A stretch of 64,000 bases of DNA from Porifericola rhodea (GTDB lineage Bacteria; Bacteroidota; Bacteroidia; Cytophagales; Cyclobacteriaceae), in the NCBI RefSeq assembly GCF_030506305.1, contig NZ_CP119421.1, positions 4,604,501 to 4,668,500 of the forward strand, given 5' to 3'. Numbering within the stretch: the first letter of the stretch is position 1; each line of letters begins with the position of its first letter. The notes under the pieces were generated by a model. The model was given only the letters and a program-made list of their open reading frames with translations, was not told the DNA's origin and made no database searches. The translations under genes were made by a program, and so were the position numbers. Positions 9,528-17,825 of the stretch are shown in pieces.

Positions 9528-9556
9528 AAAAAGCTACCCTTATCAGGTAGCTTTTT
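9528..9556. terminator. Bidirectional terminator
   Basis: Perfect stem AAAAAGCTACC / GGTAGCTTTTT with a 7-nt loop. It has T-runs on both strands and lies between two convergent genes (ends at 9501 and 9576). Confidence 0.85.
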
Positions 9557-9575
9557 ACATTCAGAATAACTATTT

Positions 9576-10481
9576 CTATTTTTCTACTTCTCTTACCTCT
9601 ACCCTAACCGAGTGTTTTTTAGGCGTAATTTCTTTGCCAATGTTGGCCGCATAAACTTTGGTAAACATGGCACCTATTAATACAATGATGGAAGAATAAA
9701 AAACCCAAACCAGTATGCCAGCCAATGAACCAGCAGCTCCATAGGTGGAAGCTACATTAGTATTAGATAACATAAGGCCTATTAAAAATTTACCTAAAGT
9801 AAATAACAGACCAGTGACTAAAGCTCCTACCCCTACGTCCCTCCAGCGCACTTTAGCATCGGGCAAAAATTTAAAGATTAACGCGAAAATGAATGAGATT
9901 ACAATTAGTGATAGAAAGTAGTTTGCCACTTCCATAAAGTAAACAGTATACTCCGACAATAGCTTTTGTAGATAGCCTCTTGCAAATGAAAGTATGGCAT
10001 CTAATGAGAGAGATACCAGCATTAAGAAGCCTAAAATAATAATGATAGAAAATGAGAGTAGTCTGTCACGAGCAAATTTAAGTGCACCTGTCTTAGGTTT
10101 AGGTCTTACATTCCAGATAGAATTTAATGCCTTTTGCAAAAAAGCAAAGATCACTGTAGCACTAAAAACTAAAAAAACGACACTTATTATACTGACCAGG
10201 ACTCCGGTATCATTAACTGATTTATTTTCTATAATCTGGATAATTTCATCAGCACTAGCAGGTCCTATAAACTCCTCTATCTGATTAGCCAGGCTACTTT
10301 GTATCTCTTCGGCAGAAAAGAAAGAACCAACTACTTTAACAATTATAATGAGTACAGAAGGTAAGGAGAAAACCGTAAAAAAGGCTATAGCGGCAGCATA
10401 CACTACCGGATCATTTTGCTGAAAGGTTTTAACTGTCTCACGAATCAGCAAATATATCTTTTTCAGAATGTTTAAGATCAT
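9576..10481 (-). CDS. YihY/BrkB-family inner-membrane protein
   Basis: A 301-residue polytopic membrane protein with about six hydrophobic segments. Family features are AAAIAFFTVFSLPSVLIII in the first membrane segment, the central SATVIFAFLQKALNSIWNV, the LPDAKVRWRDV loop and the C-terminal GSLAGILVWVFYSSIIVLIG. YihY/BrkB proteins were once called ribonuclease BN; their real function is unresolved. It has its own short upstream gap from the LRR gene and may be transcribed with it. Confidence 0.88.
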   Translation of the reverse strand: MILNILKKIYLLIRETVKTFQQNDPVVYAAAIAFFTVFSLPSVLIIIVKVVGSFFSAEEIQSSLANQIEEFIGPASADEIIQIIENKSVNDTGVLVSIISVVFLVFSATVIFAFLQKALNSIWNVRPKPKTGALKFARDRLLSFSIIIILGFLMLVSLSLDAILSFARGYLQKLLSEYTVYFMEVANYFLSLIVISFIFALIFKFLPDAKVRWRDVGVGALVTGLLFTLGKFLIGLMLSNTNVASTYGAAGSLAGILVWVFYSSIIVLIGAMFTKVYAANIGKEITPKKHSVRVEVREVEK

Positions 10482-10527
10482 TCAGCTTTTTACTCTAGAT
10501 AACTTAGCATAAGCTAGTAATTGTTTT

Positions 10528-12975
10528 CTAATAATACACTACTGAACAATCAGGGTGGTCTTCTTTAAAATCTTCTATGTCATTATCTGAAACACGAGTG
10601 TTATAGCACGATAACTTTTCTAACTGGTGCAAACCTCTCAATGCCTTTAGTTTTTTCACATCAGTATTAAAGCACTCCAACACTTTAAGGTTAATCAGAG
10701 AAGAAATATGTTTCAATTTGCTTACTTCGGTTCCAGAACATTTAAGTACTTCCAGATCAATTAAATTACGGATGGGTTTTAGATCATCTATAGGAGTATC
10801 CTGACAATCCAGATACTTTAAATTGGTAAGCTCACTAATAGGCTCCAAGGATTTAATAGGGCTCCGGGAACAGGTGAGACTTTCTAAAGAAGACATCTGG
10901 CTTAAGGGAGTAAGATCAGAGACAGAAGTATTGGAAATAATAAGTTCTCTTAAGTTGACAAACTCATTAATAGGCGACAAGTCCCATATATCATTGTTTC
11001 CACTAACCTCTAAGGACTCTGTAAACACAATTTCATGTAACTGGTCCTTACTAGGAATACCTGAGATAGCCAGCTGATTACGAATCACATCCTTCCAGGC
11101 AGGAGAAAGCGCTTCATTCCACCATAAGCTTAATTCATCAGACTTATAAATGACTAAGCAACCAGGATGCTCACGTATAAATTGAAGTATACCACCTTCT
11201 ACCAAAGGCGTATGCTCACAACTTAAGTGCTCCATATTTTCAAGCTCACTTAGCGGGTCCAGGCTTTCTACTTTTGTTTTATCAATATTTAAAATCCGTA
11301 AATTACGTGAATCACTTAGAGCTTCCAGACTATTAATTAGGGTGCCAGAGCTATTAAGTTCCTGTAAGTCCATCAGGTCAGCTAACGGATCCAGACTGGT
11401 AATACTGGTATTCTCACAGTTGAGTTTTCTTAAATTATGCAGCCTACTTAGAGGTTCCAGTGTAGTAATTTCAGGCTTATCACTAATGTTTATATCCGTA
11501 AGGTTAGCCACTGCCGCCAATTGCTCTTTGTTAGGCGTATCAAAACTCACGTATTGCTTAAAAATACCCTGCCAGTAGTTATCCAGCCCATCCCACCAGC
11601 TCAATAGCTGCTCAGATTCGTAGATTACCAGCACACCATTATTTACCATCATAAAACGGGTGGCATCTTGCTGGCTGATCGGTGTATCATCACAATAGAC
11701 TTTTTCCAGAGCAGGCAAACCTGCCAGTGGGTCTAGCGATTGTATTGGGGCATTGTTACAGTACAATACCTCCAGATTCGTAAGCTTTGCCAAGGGGCTT
11801 AGATCAGTTACCGGGGTATACTCTATATTTAAAGATTGTAGATTGCTTGTATTTGCAAGAGGACTCAGGTCTTTAACATTAGTACTGGAGCAATCCAGAT
11901 GCAGCAGCTTGCTGAAGCTCGCTACCTTATCCAGACTGGTAATTGCGGTATTAGCGAAGCGCAAATCTTTAACACCATTGAGAGACACCAGCTGGTAAAC
12001 AGGGGTACTGTTCACATAAAGCTTCTCTAGCTGAGTAAAATTTTCTAATAGCGCCAGATTAGAAATTTTGGTACTATTAGCGATAAGTTCTTTAAGATCT
12101 GTAGAATACTTTAAGGGTTCCAGGCTAGACACTTCTGTACGGCTACATACCAGAGTTTCCAGTTTTGTCAGGTTTCTTAGTGGAGTAATATCGCTTATCG
12201 CCGTACCAGAGATATCCAGATAAGATAAATTGGAAAGCCTGCTAATTGGCTCCAGTGAGTTGATATAACGATTACCAGAAATATCAATACGCTCCAGGCT
12301 TACCATTTCTTTAAGCATTCTGAAGTTTACACTGTCAATAATAACATCAATTTCTTTTTTGAGCAACTCCTGCCATTCGTACGGAACTTCGCTCCACCAG
12401 TTAGCTAGCTCTTCGCGTTCGCTTAGTTTGGTCGTATAAATGCTGGCAACCTGTAATTGTTTCTCAGCTTCGTTCAGATTAACTTCTATATAACGTAGCT
12501 GATTTGAGTTGATGGTATCCCCACTTACTGTTACTCCCTGAAGGTTTCTGTTTGTAGTCACTCTAAAAAAGATGATGCCTTCGTCATTTACATAATAACT
12601 AACATCATCCACATTAAACTCAAAGCGGGCATCTTTGAAAAAAAAGTCTATATCTTTAAGATAAGCCTGTACATTTTTATTGGTTACTACTACCCTATCT
12701 TCGTCCAGATCGTCTTCAATCTGAACTTCTGCATCTCTAAATACTTTACTATAGCTCTCGTTGATTACGGTTTCTTTCTGCTTGGTTGTCGCCTTTTCGC
12801 TGCCCAGAATATTCATCATAGACTGAAGAAAGGAGACCATTTGTTTAGCCTGCTGTCGGTACTCCTCTACTTGCTCAGAAGATAGTTTACGATCCTGAGC
12901 TTGTACGGGAGCATGAAACAAGACAAGGATCAGGCAGCAAAATAGTGTGGTATAGTAAAGCTTAAGCTTATTCAT
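10528..12975 (-). CDS. Secreted leucine-rich-repeat protein with three WW-capped repeat modules
   Basis: An 815-residue protein with a signal peptide ending at PVQAQ (about residue 27) and an N-terminal non-repeat domain (28-185). Three modules follow. Each opens with a tryptophan cap (ELANWWSEVPYEW near 190, LLSWWDGLDNYW near 458, LSLWWNEALSPAW near 616), continues with 21-23-residue leucine-rich repeats of the type LxxLxxLxxLxCxxTxIxxLxPL, and closes with a tail such as FIREHPGCLVIY or FKEDHPDCSVVYY. Bacterial LRR proteins of this kind usually bind proteins or glycans outside the cell. It is the last gene of a four-gene operon, overlapping the upstream gene by 4 bp (ATGA). The ligand is unknown. 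Confidence 0.85.
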   Translation of the reverse strand: MNKLKLYYTTLFCCLILVLFHAPVQAQDRKLSSEQVEEYRQQAKQMVSFLQSMMNILGSEKATTKQKETVINESYSKVFRDAEVQIEDDLDEDRVVVTNKNVQAYLKDIDFFFKDARFEFNVDDVSYYVNDEGIIFFRVTTNRNLQGVTVSGDTINSNQLRYIEVNLNEAEKQLQVASIYTTKLSEREELANWWSEVPYEWQELLKKEIDVIIDSVNFRMLKEMVSLERIDISGNRYINSLEPISRLSNLSYLDISGTAISDITPLRNLTKLETLVCSRTEVSSLEPLKYSTDLKELIANSTKISNLALLENFTQLEKLYVNSTPVYQLVSLNGVKDLRFANTAITSLDKVASFSKLLHLDCSSTNVKDLSPLANTSNLQSLNIEYTPVTDLSPLAKLTNLEVLYCNNAPIQSLDPLAGLPALEKVYCDDTPISQQDATRFMMVNNGVLVIYESEQLLSWWDGLDNYWQGIFKQYVSFDTPNKEQLAAVANLTDINISDKPEITTLEPLSRLHNLRKLNCENTSITSLDPLADLMDLQELNSSGTLINSLEALSDSRNLRILNIDKTKVESLDPLSELENMEHLSCEHTPLVEGGILQFIREHPGCLVIYKSDELSLWWNEALSPAWKDVIRNQLAISGIPSKDQLHEIVFTESLEVSGNNDIWDLSPINEFVNLRELIISNTSVSDLTPLSQMSSLESLTCSRSPIKSLEPISELTNLKYLDCQDTPIDDLKPIRNLIDLEVLKCSGTEVSKLKHISSLINLKVLECFNTDVKKLKALRGLHQLEKLSCYNTRVSDNDIEDFKEDHPDCSVVYY

Positions 12976-13802
12976 TTTTCGTAATAAATGTACTTGGTCA
13001 GTAACTCTCTTTCTTTAGGACTAACTTTAACCAAATCGGAAATTAGCCAGCCACGATTATAGCCTGGCCTGTTAAATTTTGAAAGCTGAAAGTACCATCC
13101 GTCTACCTGAAAGAAATGGAACTTTACATTGGACACAGTCTTGAATTTGAGATTAGAGTTCTTAATCTCATAAAGCATAATAGACAGAAAATCAGGCTGA
13201 TAACCTCTTGCGGTAAACTGGTCAACTTTAGCCTTATTGTCTTGAAATACTTTGCGAAGGTTCATAAAGTCTAGCTCGTGGCTCATCGGATGTAAAAACT
13301 CTACGCCACCCGTAGTATCGCTACTGAATAGCTTCGCGAAAGGCGCGAAGTAAGCATTGGTAAAAATCCACTTAGAGCCCACCTTTTCTTCCTGCAAACG
13401 CAAAAAGAGTATAGCGTTCTCTTCACGTCCTTTGTACATGAACTTGGCATTTACCTCAGCGAACCACTCGCCACCATGAAAATCCAATATTACGGGGTCT
13501 GATTTTGAGTTGACTTTGGAGATAAATTCAGTCTTAAGGCTATTTGACATACTAGGATTTTGGTTGTCAAATAACATTTTGAGGTATTTCTCTCTTAACT
13601 GGGGATTCTGATAATTTTTGTTCCCCTTGTAATAGCGATTACCTTCCTGATCTTCTTCTCCGTTAAATCTGCGGAAAAACTGATTGATCTGTTTTGTTTC
13701 TGCATATAAAACACTTTCATCTCCTAAATATTCTCCGATGCCCTGGGCCTGTGCGGCCCAAGACAGAAGAATCATTCCCAGCAATAAAGAAAATTTTGTC
13801 AT
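12972..13802 (-). CDS. Exported protein of unknown function, LRR operon
   Basis: A 276-residue protein starting MTKFSLLLGMILLSWAAQAQ, a clear signal peptide. I chose this ATG at 13802 over an upstream alternative because it gives the signal peptide and a 1-bp stop-start overlap (TAATG) with the gene before it. The mature part contains YRYKG-like and aromatic segments (FHGGEWFAEVNAKFMYKG, VKFHFFQVDGWYFQLSKF), suggesting a beta-rich periplasmic or surface domain. I recognise no family. Tight coupling on both sides implies it works with the LRR protein and the two genes upstream. Confidence 0.75.
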   Translation of the reverse strand: MTKFSLLLGMILLSWAAQAQGIGEYLGDESVLYAETKQINQFFRRFNGEEDQEGNRYYKGNKNYQNPQLREKYLKMLFDNQNPSMSNSLKTEFISKVNSKSDPVILDFHGGEWFAEVNAKFMYKGREENAILFLRLQEEKVGSKWIFTNAYFAPFAKLFSSDTTGGVEFLHPMSHELDFMNLRKVFQDNKAKVDQFTARGYQPDFLSIMLYEIKNSNLKFKTVSNVKFHFFQVDGWYFQLSKFNRPGYNRGWLISDLVKVSPKERELLTKYIYYEK

Positions 13803-14383
13803 TATGTTGTGGTTTCTGACACACGGATGTCTCCAAGGAGCACATCCCAAAAATCTATAACACGCCCACCAATTTGGGTTTCTTTCTTTTGAACAAACAC
13901 AGTGATATCTTTTTTGGTAGTATCTTTATACTCCATACCATCGTCTGACCTACCCTCAAAGCGTTGATAAATGGTAATAACGCCTACATAAGTACCATCT
14001 GGCTGGCGTTCAAGGTCGCTGATGTACTGAATATCGTACCAGCTGATGGTTACTTCATCATAATTAAGTGCCATCAGGTGTTCAAAGTAGGGCCTTACGC
14101 CATAATACTCAATATCCGAACGGTTTAGAGAAGACACCCCAATTTCCGCACCTGAGGCGAAAAGTTCTTCAGCACGATCTATCACTCGGTTTGCTTCAGA
14201 GAAAGGCGTATTTTTATTACCCACTATGCTGATATATTTACTCAAATCGCGGACTTTCTCAAGCGCTAATGAGTCTATCGCTTGTTTTCTTTCAGGGCTT
14301 ACATAATCATTCTGCGCCTCAGCGGCAAATACGAATACAAAAAGCATCAGCAAGGATGCCAATAAAGATTTGAGGTTAAGCAT
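13802..14383 (-). CDS. Exported protein of unknown function, LRR operon
   Basis: A 193-residue protein with signal peptide MLNLKSLLASLLMLFVFVFA, then AEAQN. The mature part has a helical segment (DSLALEKVRDLSKYISIVG, ANRVIDRAEELFASGAEI) followed by a beta-rich half (VTISWYDIQYISDLERQPD, YVGVITIYQRFEGRSDD). It may have an NTF2- or SnoaL-like cone fold, but that is a guess. It overlaps its neighbours by 1 bp at both ends through TAATG junctions. Confidence 0.72.
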   Translation of the reverse strand: MLNLKSLLASLLMLFVFVFAAEAQNDYVSPERKQAIDSLALEKVRDLSKYISIVGNKNTPFSEANRVIDRAEELFASGAEIGVSSLNRSDIEYYGVRPYFEHLMALNYDEVTISWYDIQYISDLERQPDGTYVGVITIYQRFEGRSDDGMEYKDTTKKDITVFVQKKETQIGGRVIDFWDVLLGDIRVSETTT

Positions 14384-15081
14384 TATCGGTAGTTTTTAAT
14401 AAGTTCAACTTCTTTGATTTTACCATTAGCATCTACCTCCAGATTTTGGATACTGGCAGGTCTGCTGTTGGTATCTTTTAGGTACTCCAGATATTTTTTG
14501 ATAGTGGTAGGCTCATCATAATCAACATTATTACCACTCTGGCTGATGATGATCAGCACCGGAGTTTCTGGTGAGGCAAACATACTGAGTGCCTCGCGGA
14601 TGCGGTAATTGGCATCTGAAGTACTGCGAGATGAAGAGACATCATCAAAAATCTTACTAAGTCTGGTATTGGCATCTTCTGCTGCGGCAGCTTTATTGGC
14701 ACCAGTAGCTTCTTTTACGCGATCAGCAGCAGAACGCTCGCGTGCCACTATAGCTTCTGCACGAGCTATAAGGTCCTGTATTTCAGCATCGTCAATATTC
14801 ATAGCTTTGATACGACTCAGTTCACTCTCCTTCTCCTCTAGAGTCATAGAGCCATTATCGTTGATTATTGCGAGCAATGCAGCTCTGGCTTCTGCTATTC
14901 TTTCCGCTTTTGCCGCCGCAGCAGCACGTGCTTCTTTCTTGGCTTTACAACCACTGGTACCAATGGCAGCTCCCCCAATGAGCAACAACAAAAGCATCTG
15001 CGCAATACTGATTGATTTTAAGATTCTAACCGGAAACCATGTTTTTCCAGGCTGTTTTTTCTGTGCAGTGTTGATCTCCAT
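14383..15081 (-). CDS. Predicted Ala-rich coiled-coil lipoprotein, LRR operon
   Basis: A 232-residue protein with a long N-terminal region, a hydrophobic stretch MLLLLLIGGAAIG and then TSGCKAKKEA, consistent with a lipoprotein signal. Next comes an alanine- and charge-rich helical region (about 48-135) likely to form a coiled coil, then a globular end containing TPVLIIISQSGNNVDYDEP and TIKKYLEYLKDTNSRPASI. It is the first gene of the four-gene operon running to the LRR protein. No family is recognised. A long opposite-strand reading frame at 14609-15088 is a by-product of its alanine-rich codons. Confidence 0.72.
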   Translation of the reverse strand: MEINTAQKKQPGKTWFPVRILKSISIAQMLLLLLIGGAAIGTSGCKAKKEARAAAAAKAERIAEARAALLAIINDNGSMTLEEKESELSRIKAMNIDDAEIQDLIARAEAIVARERSAADRVKEATGANKAAAAEDANTRLSKIFDDVSSSRSTSDANYRIREALSMFASPETPVLIIISQSGNNVDYDEPTTIKKYLEYLKDTNSRPASIQNLEVDANGKIKEVELIKNYR

Positions 15082-15438
15082 AGTTTGATCAATTAATAAT
15101 TATAGGTTTAGCAATGAAAACGATTTTATGATAAAAACCTCTTAGCGAGCAGTCTGATAAATTTAAGATAAACGTAATTTTTTGAGAAAATCTTACGCTT
15201 TCAAAGTACAATTATACAAACATAATCTCGCGTGAGTTGTAAAGATAATGTGAATTTTTGGGCTTAAACTTAATATCACCCCAAGTATTACAAGAAAAGC
15301 ATAATTTTCCTTCCATTCTCTAACTAAAATCTAAAAAACACTTGATTTTCTCATCTATTCACTCACCCTAGAAGCAACTGAAGTACAAATTGCTTGCCGA
15401 AAAATTATGGAATAGTAATAATCTACAAACGAATGCTA
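15082..15438. other. Intergenic region upstream of the LRR operon
   Basis: This is an AT-rich gap of 357 bp between the LRR-operon start (minus) and the end of a minus-strand permease gene. It presumably carries the LRR-operon promoter. I find no clear TAnnTTTG element, inverted repeat, small ORF or copy of the efflux-region motif. Confidence 0.5.
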
Positions 15439-17799
15439 CTATTCGTTGCGTAACGAAAGCACAGGATTAAGTCTACATATTTGTATCCCGTGGTAGCAAG
15501 ATGTAAGCAAAGCTAGAAGAAGTACAATACTACCTGCTAATAGTAGCTGTAGCCAGTCAAAGGGGGTATGGTACTCAAAATGGTTGAGCCAGCGTAGCAT
15601 AACGAAGCCCGAGAGTGGCAGGGCAATGATGATGGCATAGCAGACGGTAAGCATAGACTCTTTGCTTAGCAGGTAAAAAATATAAAGCCTATTAGCACCC
15701 ATAATTTTGTGAATCCCCATTGCTTTGGTGCGTAACTGCAAGTTAAGAGCACTCATGCCAAAAAGTCCCATGCAGGAGATAAGGATGGTAAGTATAGAAA
15801 AGAAGGTAAACAGATCAATCATATGCTTTTCTGTACTGTATTGCTGGGCAATCTCTCGTTCAAGAAAGCTATAATTGATAGGTGCATTTGGAAAAAAGGT
15901 CTGCCATGCGGCTTCTATACCATCAACATACTTCATATCTGCTCGCACGAGTAGATGCGCACTTGCTTCAGGCTTTAAAATGATGATAAGGGGTTCTATT
16001 GCGTAGTGTAAAGACTGATAATGGAAATCTTTCATCACCCCTACTATTTTTCCTTCTCCCTCAAAATCTAGATTTTTACCTACTACATCTGCCCAGTTTA
16101 ATCGTTTTGCTAATGTTTCGTTAACCAGGTACTGATATTCACACGCACAGTCGTTCTCATTAAAGTTGTTTCCTTCAAGAATAGTTACGCCCAATACCCT
16201 TAAATAGTCTTCATCGGCATAAAGAGCATTGACTGGCACCTCTTCTGTCATACCCTCCATTTCCTGAATAACAGTTCCTCTCAGGTACAAATCGCCGGGT
16301 TTGCCTCCAAGAGCTACATCCTGAGCGTATCCCTTGTCTTTTATATACTGTTTAAAACGTGCTAATCTCTGTTTTTTTTCCTGCATCTCAGGCACATTTA
16401 ATACCATCAATTGCTGCTGGTCGTAGCCTAACTGCGTATGAAGAAGATAATCAAGCTGCTGGTGCACAATTAAAGTACTCAAAACCATGCCTGTAGCGAT
16501 ACTAAATTGTAGTAACTGCAAAAACTTATGGAAGGTACGCGGAGAAGCAAAACGGAAGTCGCTTTTAAGTGCTCGTATGGGATTTGATGAAGCAAGAAAA
16601 AAAGCGGCATAGCTGCCAGCGAATATTCCTACCAGTATCAAAGTGATAGACAGATAGAGAAAAATATTCTCATCAAACACATGATTGATCTTAAGGCTTA
16701 TGCCTGTATAAGACACCCAAAAAGGTTCTATAAGCTGAATGACAATGATAGCTATAGCGCTGGATACAAAGGCAAATATTACAGACTCGCTTAAATACTG
16801 CCCGATCAACTGTACTTTTCGGGCACCAACCACTTTGCGTATTCCTACCTCCTTATTTCTTTTAATAGATTGAGCAATAAAGAGGTTGATAAAATTAATA
16901 CTGGCAATGAGAAGTAAAAATACCGCAATCAGGCTCAGTACAATGATCAGGTTCATATTTCCTTTGCCGGGCATATCTCCCATCAGCTGATGAGTAAAAT
17001 GCAAGTCCTGTATTGGAACCGCCTGATGATAGGCATACGTATCTTCTGTACCCCACTCCTTCTGTAGTAGCGGGGAATACCAGTATTGATCAAGTGATTT
17101 TAGTCCCTCATTTAAGTCTACATAACTTACCGCCTCCTTAGTTTTTAAATAGGTAAATGCATTGAAATCATACCACTCATATTGATTCTCGTCCAGACTG
17201 AGTAAAGCATCAAATTTCCAATCGGTATTGAGAGGCATATCCTGTATAATGCCGCTGATAGTATATATCTTCTGATTGATAAGTAGCTGTTTACCTATTA
17301 AATCCTGCATCCAAACCTGCTCTCCAAATAATTTTTTGGCAGTAGATGCTGCCAACACGATAGAGTAAGAGGATGAGAAGGCTTCCTTGGCTCTTCCGGC
17401 CAACCAATGAAAAATAAATATGTTGGTTATGGATGCATCTACCTGAAAAAACTTTTCCTGCCGAATGGCCTGGGTCCCATTAAGGTTTAGTACCGCATCT
17501 ACGGGCACTACTCTGCCGACTTCTTCTACTTCTTTGAGTAGTCGTTTAAGCTCCGGAGCAACTACCATAGCGGTAGGCGCTATTTTTTCATTCCTGTCCT
17601 TTCCGGTTAATAAGGTACTAAGCCGATAAATACGCTCTCCATCCTGATGATGTGCATCATAACTAAGTTCAAACTGCACGTACCTGAACATAAGAAAGGC
17701 AGAAGTAATACCGATAGCCAGGCCAAAAATGCTGATACCAGATGATAACTTATTCCTTTTGATGTTACGGATGGCACTTAATAGATAATTCTTAAGCAT
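15439..17799 (-). CDS. FtsX/MacB-type ABC transporter permease
   Basis: A 786-residue two-module FtsX permease. The N terminus LLSAIRNIKRNKLSSGISIF leads into membrane segment 1, followed by a MacB-like periplasmic domain. The first FtsX core has LIASINFINLFIAQSIKRNK and the coupling helix EVGIRKVVGARKVQLIGQYL. A second periplasmic domain and second core follow (LFGMSALNLQLRTKAMGIHK, IMGAN), ending NPVLSLRNE. Such proteins pair with LolD/MacB-like ATPases and act mechanically on periplasmic partners instead of moving solutes through the membrane. It starts 26 bp after the preceding permease and probably shares its promoter. Confidence 0.93.
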   Translation of the reverse strand: MLKNYLLSAIRNIKRNKLSSGISIFGLAIGITSAFLMFRYVQFELSYDAHHQDGERIYRLSTLLTGKDRNEKIAPTAMVVAPELKRLLKEVEEVGRVVPVDAVLNLNGTQAIRQEKFFQVDASITNIFIFHWLAGRAKEAFSSSYSIVLAASTAKKLFGEQVWMQDLIGKQLLINQKIYTISGIIQDMPLNTDWKFDALLSLDENQYEWYDFNAFTYLKTKEAVSYVDLNEGLKSLDQYWYSPLLQKEWGTEDTYAYHQAVPIQDLHFTHQLMGDMPGKGNMNLIIVLSLIAVFLLLIASINFINLFIAQSIKRNKEVGIRKVVGARKVQLIGQYLSESVIFAFVSSAIAIIVIQLIEPFWVSYTGISLKINHVFDENIFLYLSITLILVGIFAGSYAAFFLASSNPIRALKSDFRFASPRTFHKFLQLLQFSIATGMVLSTLIVHQQLDYLLHTQLGYDQQQLMVLNVPEMQEKKQRLARFKQYIKDKGYAQDVALGGKPGDLYLRGTVIQEMEGMTEEVPVNALYADEDYLRVLGVTILEGNNFNENDCACEYQYLVNETLAKRLNWADVVGKNLDFEGEGKIVGVMKDFHYQSLHYAIEPLIIILKPEASAHLLVRADMKYVDGIEAAWQTFFPNAPINYSFLEREIAQQYSTEKHMIDLFTFFSILTILISCMGLFGMSALNLQLRTKAMGIHKIMGANRLYIFYLLSKESMLTVCYAIIIALPLSGFVMLRWLNHFEYHTPFDWLQLLLAGSIVLLLALLTSCYHGIQICRLNPVLSLRNE

Positions 17800-17825
17800 G
17801 CCCTTAAGAGATTTACGGATGATTC

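Noticed and set aside
14609-15088. 159-codon reading frame opposite the Ala-rich lipoprotein gene
   Set aside because: A by-product of alanine codons on the other strand; the minus-strand gene fits the operon with coupled junctions.
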